This document shows positions 63,409 through 64,000 of a DNA stretch of 64,000 nucleotides, piece by piece. The DNA lies in the NCBI GenBank assembly GCA_963804885.1, contig CAWDSF010000012.1:124001-188000 (forward strand). The letters are read 5' to 3'. Numbering within the stretch: position 1 is the first letter of the stretch; every line of letters starts with the position of its first letter. Position numbers and translations under genes: made by a program. Below the pieces are notes generated by a model. It made no database searches. It worked only from the letters and a program-made list of their open reading frames with translations, and was not told the origin of the DNA. The stretch comes from PALSA-1004 sp963804885 (GTDB lineage Bacteria > Pseudomonadota > Gammaproteobacteria > Burkholderiales > SG8-41).

Positions 63409-64000
63409 ATGAAAACCGCGGCGGTCTCGCTATGCTTGCTGTGCATTGCCGGCAGTGCGGCCGCGCAGTCGTATCCGGCCAAGCCCGTGCGACTCTTATC
63501 CGGGTTTCCGGCCGGCGGCGCCAACGATTATCACGCGCGCGTGCTGGCGCAAAAACTGACCGAGTTCTTCGGCCAGACCGTCATCGTCGAGAATCGCGGC
63601 GGGGCAGGCGGCACGATCGCCGCGGATGCGATCGCCAAGGCCGCGCCCGATGGCTACAACCTTTTGATGGGCTTCGGCTCGCTCGCGGTCGCCCCCAGCG
63701 TGTATGCGAAGCTGCCGTTCGACGTGCTCAAGGATTTCACGGCCGTTTCGCTCGCCTGCCGCATCCAGAACGTGCTCGTCGTGCCCTCGGCGCTGCCGGC
63801 GAAAAACGTGCAGGAGTTGATCGCGCTCGCACGTGCTCACCCCGGCAAAATGAACTACGCGTCGTCCGGCACGGGCGCGACCCCGCACCTGTCGGCCGAG
63901 ATGTTCAAAGCGATCGCGAAAGTCGATATCACACATATTCCGTACAAAGGCGATACGCCCGCGTTCGTCGACCTGCTCGCGGGGCAGGTGGACATGATGA
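63409..64000 (+). CDS. Bug-type solute-binding protein (3' end cut by window)
   Basis: The first 197 residues of a second Bug-family protein. A signal peptide (MKTAAVSLCLLCIAGSAAAQ) is followed by YPAKPVRLLSGFPAGGANDYHAR, VIVENRGGAGGTIAADAIA, AAPDGYNLLMG and ITHIPYKGDTPAFVDLLAG. It is paralogous to the protein at 61457-62449. It follows the hydrolase on the same strand and is probably co-transcribed. Confidence 0.9.
   Translation, partial: MKTAAVSLCLLCIAGSAAAQSYPAKPVRLLSGFPAGGANDYHARVLAQKLTEFFGQTVIVENRGGAGGTIAADAIAKAAPDGYNLLMGFGSLAVAPSVYAKLPFDVLKDFTAVSLACRIQNVLVVPSALPAKNVQELIALARAHPGKMNYASSGTGATPHLSAEMFKAIAKVDITHIPYKGDTPAFVDLLAGQVDMM

Overview
The window is a GC-rich chromosomal segment of a betaproteobacterium. 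The evidence is conserved gene order (smc-zipA-ligA; map/glnD; rpsB-tsf-pyrH-frr-uppS-cdsA-dxr-rseP-bamA-skp-lpxD-fabZ-lpxA-lpxB-rnhB; ppsR/ppsA; pyrG-kdsA-eno-ftsB) plus tripartite-tricarboxylate (Bug-type) binding proteins. No rRNA, tRNA, CRISPR array, insertion sequence or prophage gene was recognised.

Region 1 (1-38003) is mostly housekeeping: chromosome condensation, division, DNA ligase, UDP-glucose synthesis, purine salvage (hpt plus a methylthioinosine-type phosphorylase), peptide deformylase, nitrogen sensing (glnD), translation factors, isoprenoid, phospholipid and lipid A synthesis, outer-membrane assembly, PEP synthase with its regulator, CTP synthase, KDO8P synthase, enolase and FtsB. 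A divergent pair resembling the selenoneine genes senB/senA sits between rnhB and a SpoU methyltransferase.

Region 2 (38004-56404) is an accessory metabolic island. On the plus strand: a Rieske oxygenase alpha and beta subunit, its ferredoxin-flavin reductase, a Rieske ferredoxin fused to a cyclic-nucleotide-binding-like domain (CNBD), a sulfonate/nitrate-type ABC importer (one binding protein, two permeases, two ATPases), a small membrane protein and two tandem FolD proteins. On the minus strand: a PanB-like protein, a stand-alone CNBD protein, a TauE/SafE permease and a GcvT-like protein, then a sigma-54 response regulator, its kinase, a 44-residue membrane protein and an MFS transporter. 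One ABC permease also carries an N-terminal CNBD. All three CNBDs share the unusual core FGWAAL and none has a DNA-binding domain. Both the Rieske operon and the PanB-like operon have a sigma-54 promoter, with an almost identical 23-bp element about 70-75 bp upstream. The two arms therefore look like one regulon of the local two-component pair. FolD, GcvT and PanB families all use folate one-carbon units, so I infer a system that imports a small compound, oxidises it, and handles the released C1 unit on tetrahydrofolate. The substrate is unknown.

Region 3 (56405-64000) holds a 1171-residue GltD/PyrK-like flavoprotein (resembling a fused NfnAB), a class III aminotransferase, two Bug-type solute-binding proteins (the last cut by the window end) and an alpha/beta hydrolase.

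Data quality: at least 22 places in 15 conserved genes carry exactly one extra base, never a missing one; 14 lie between 25.8 and 37.4 kb. They are most easily explained as consensus errors. The affected genes are annotated as single CDSs across the shifts.
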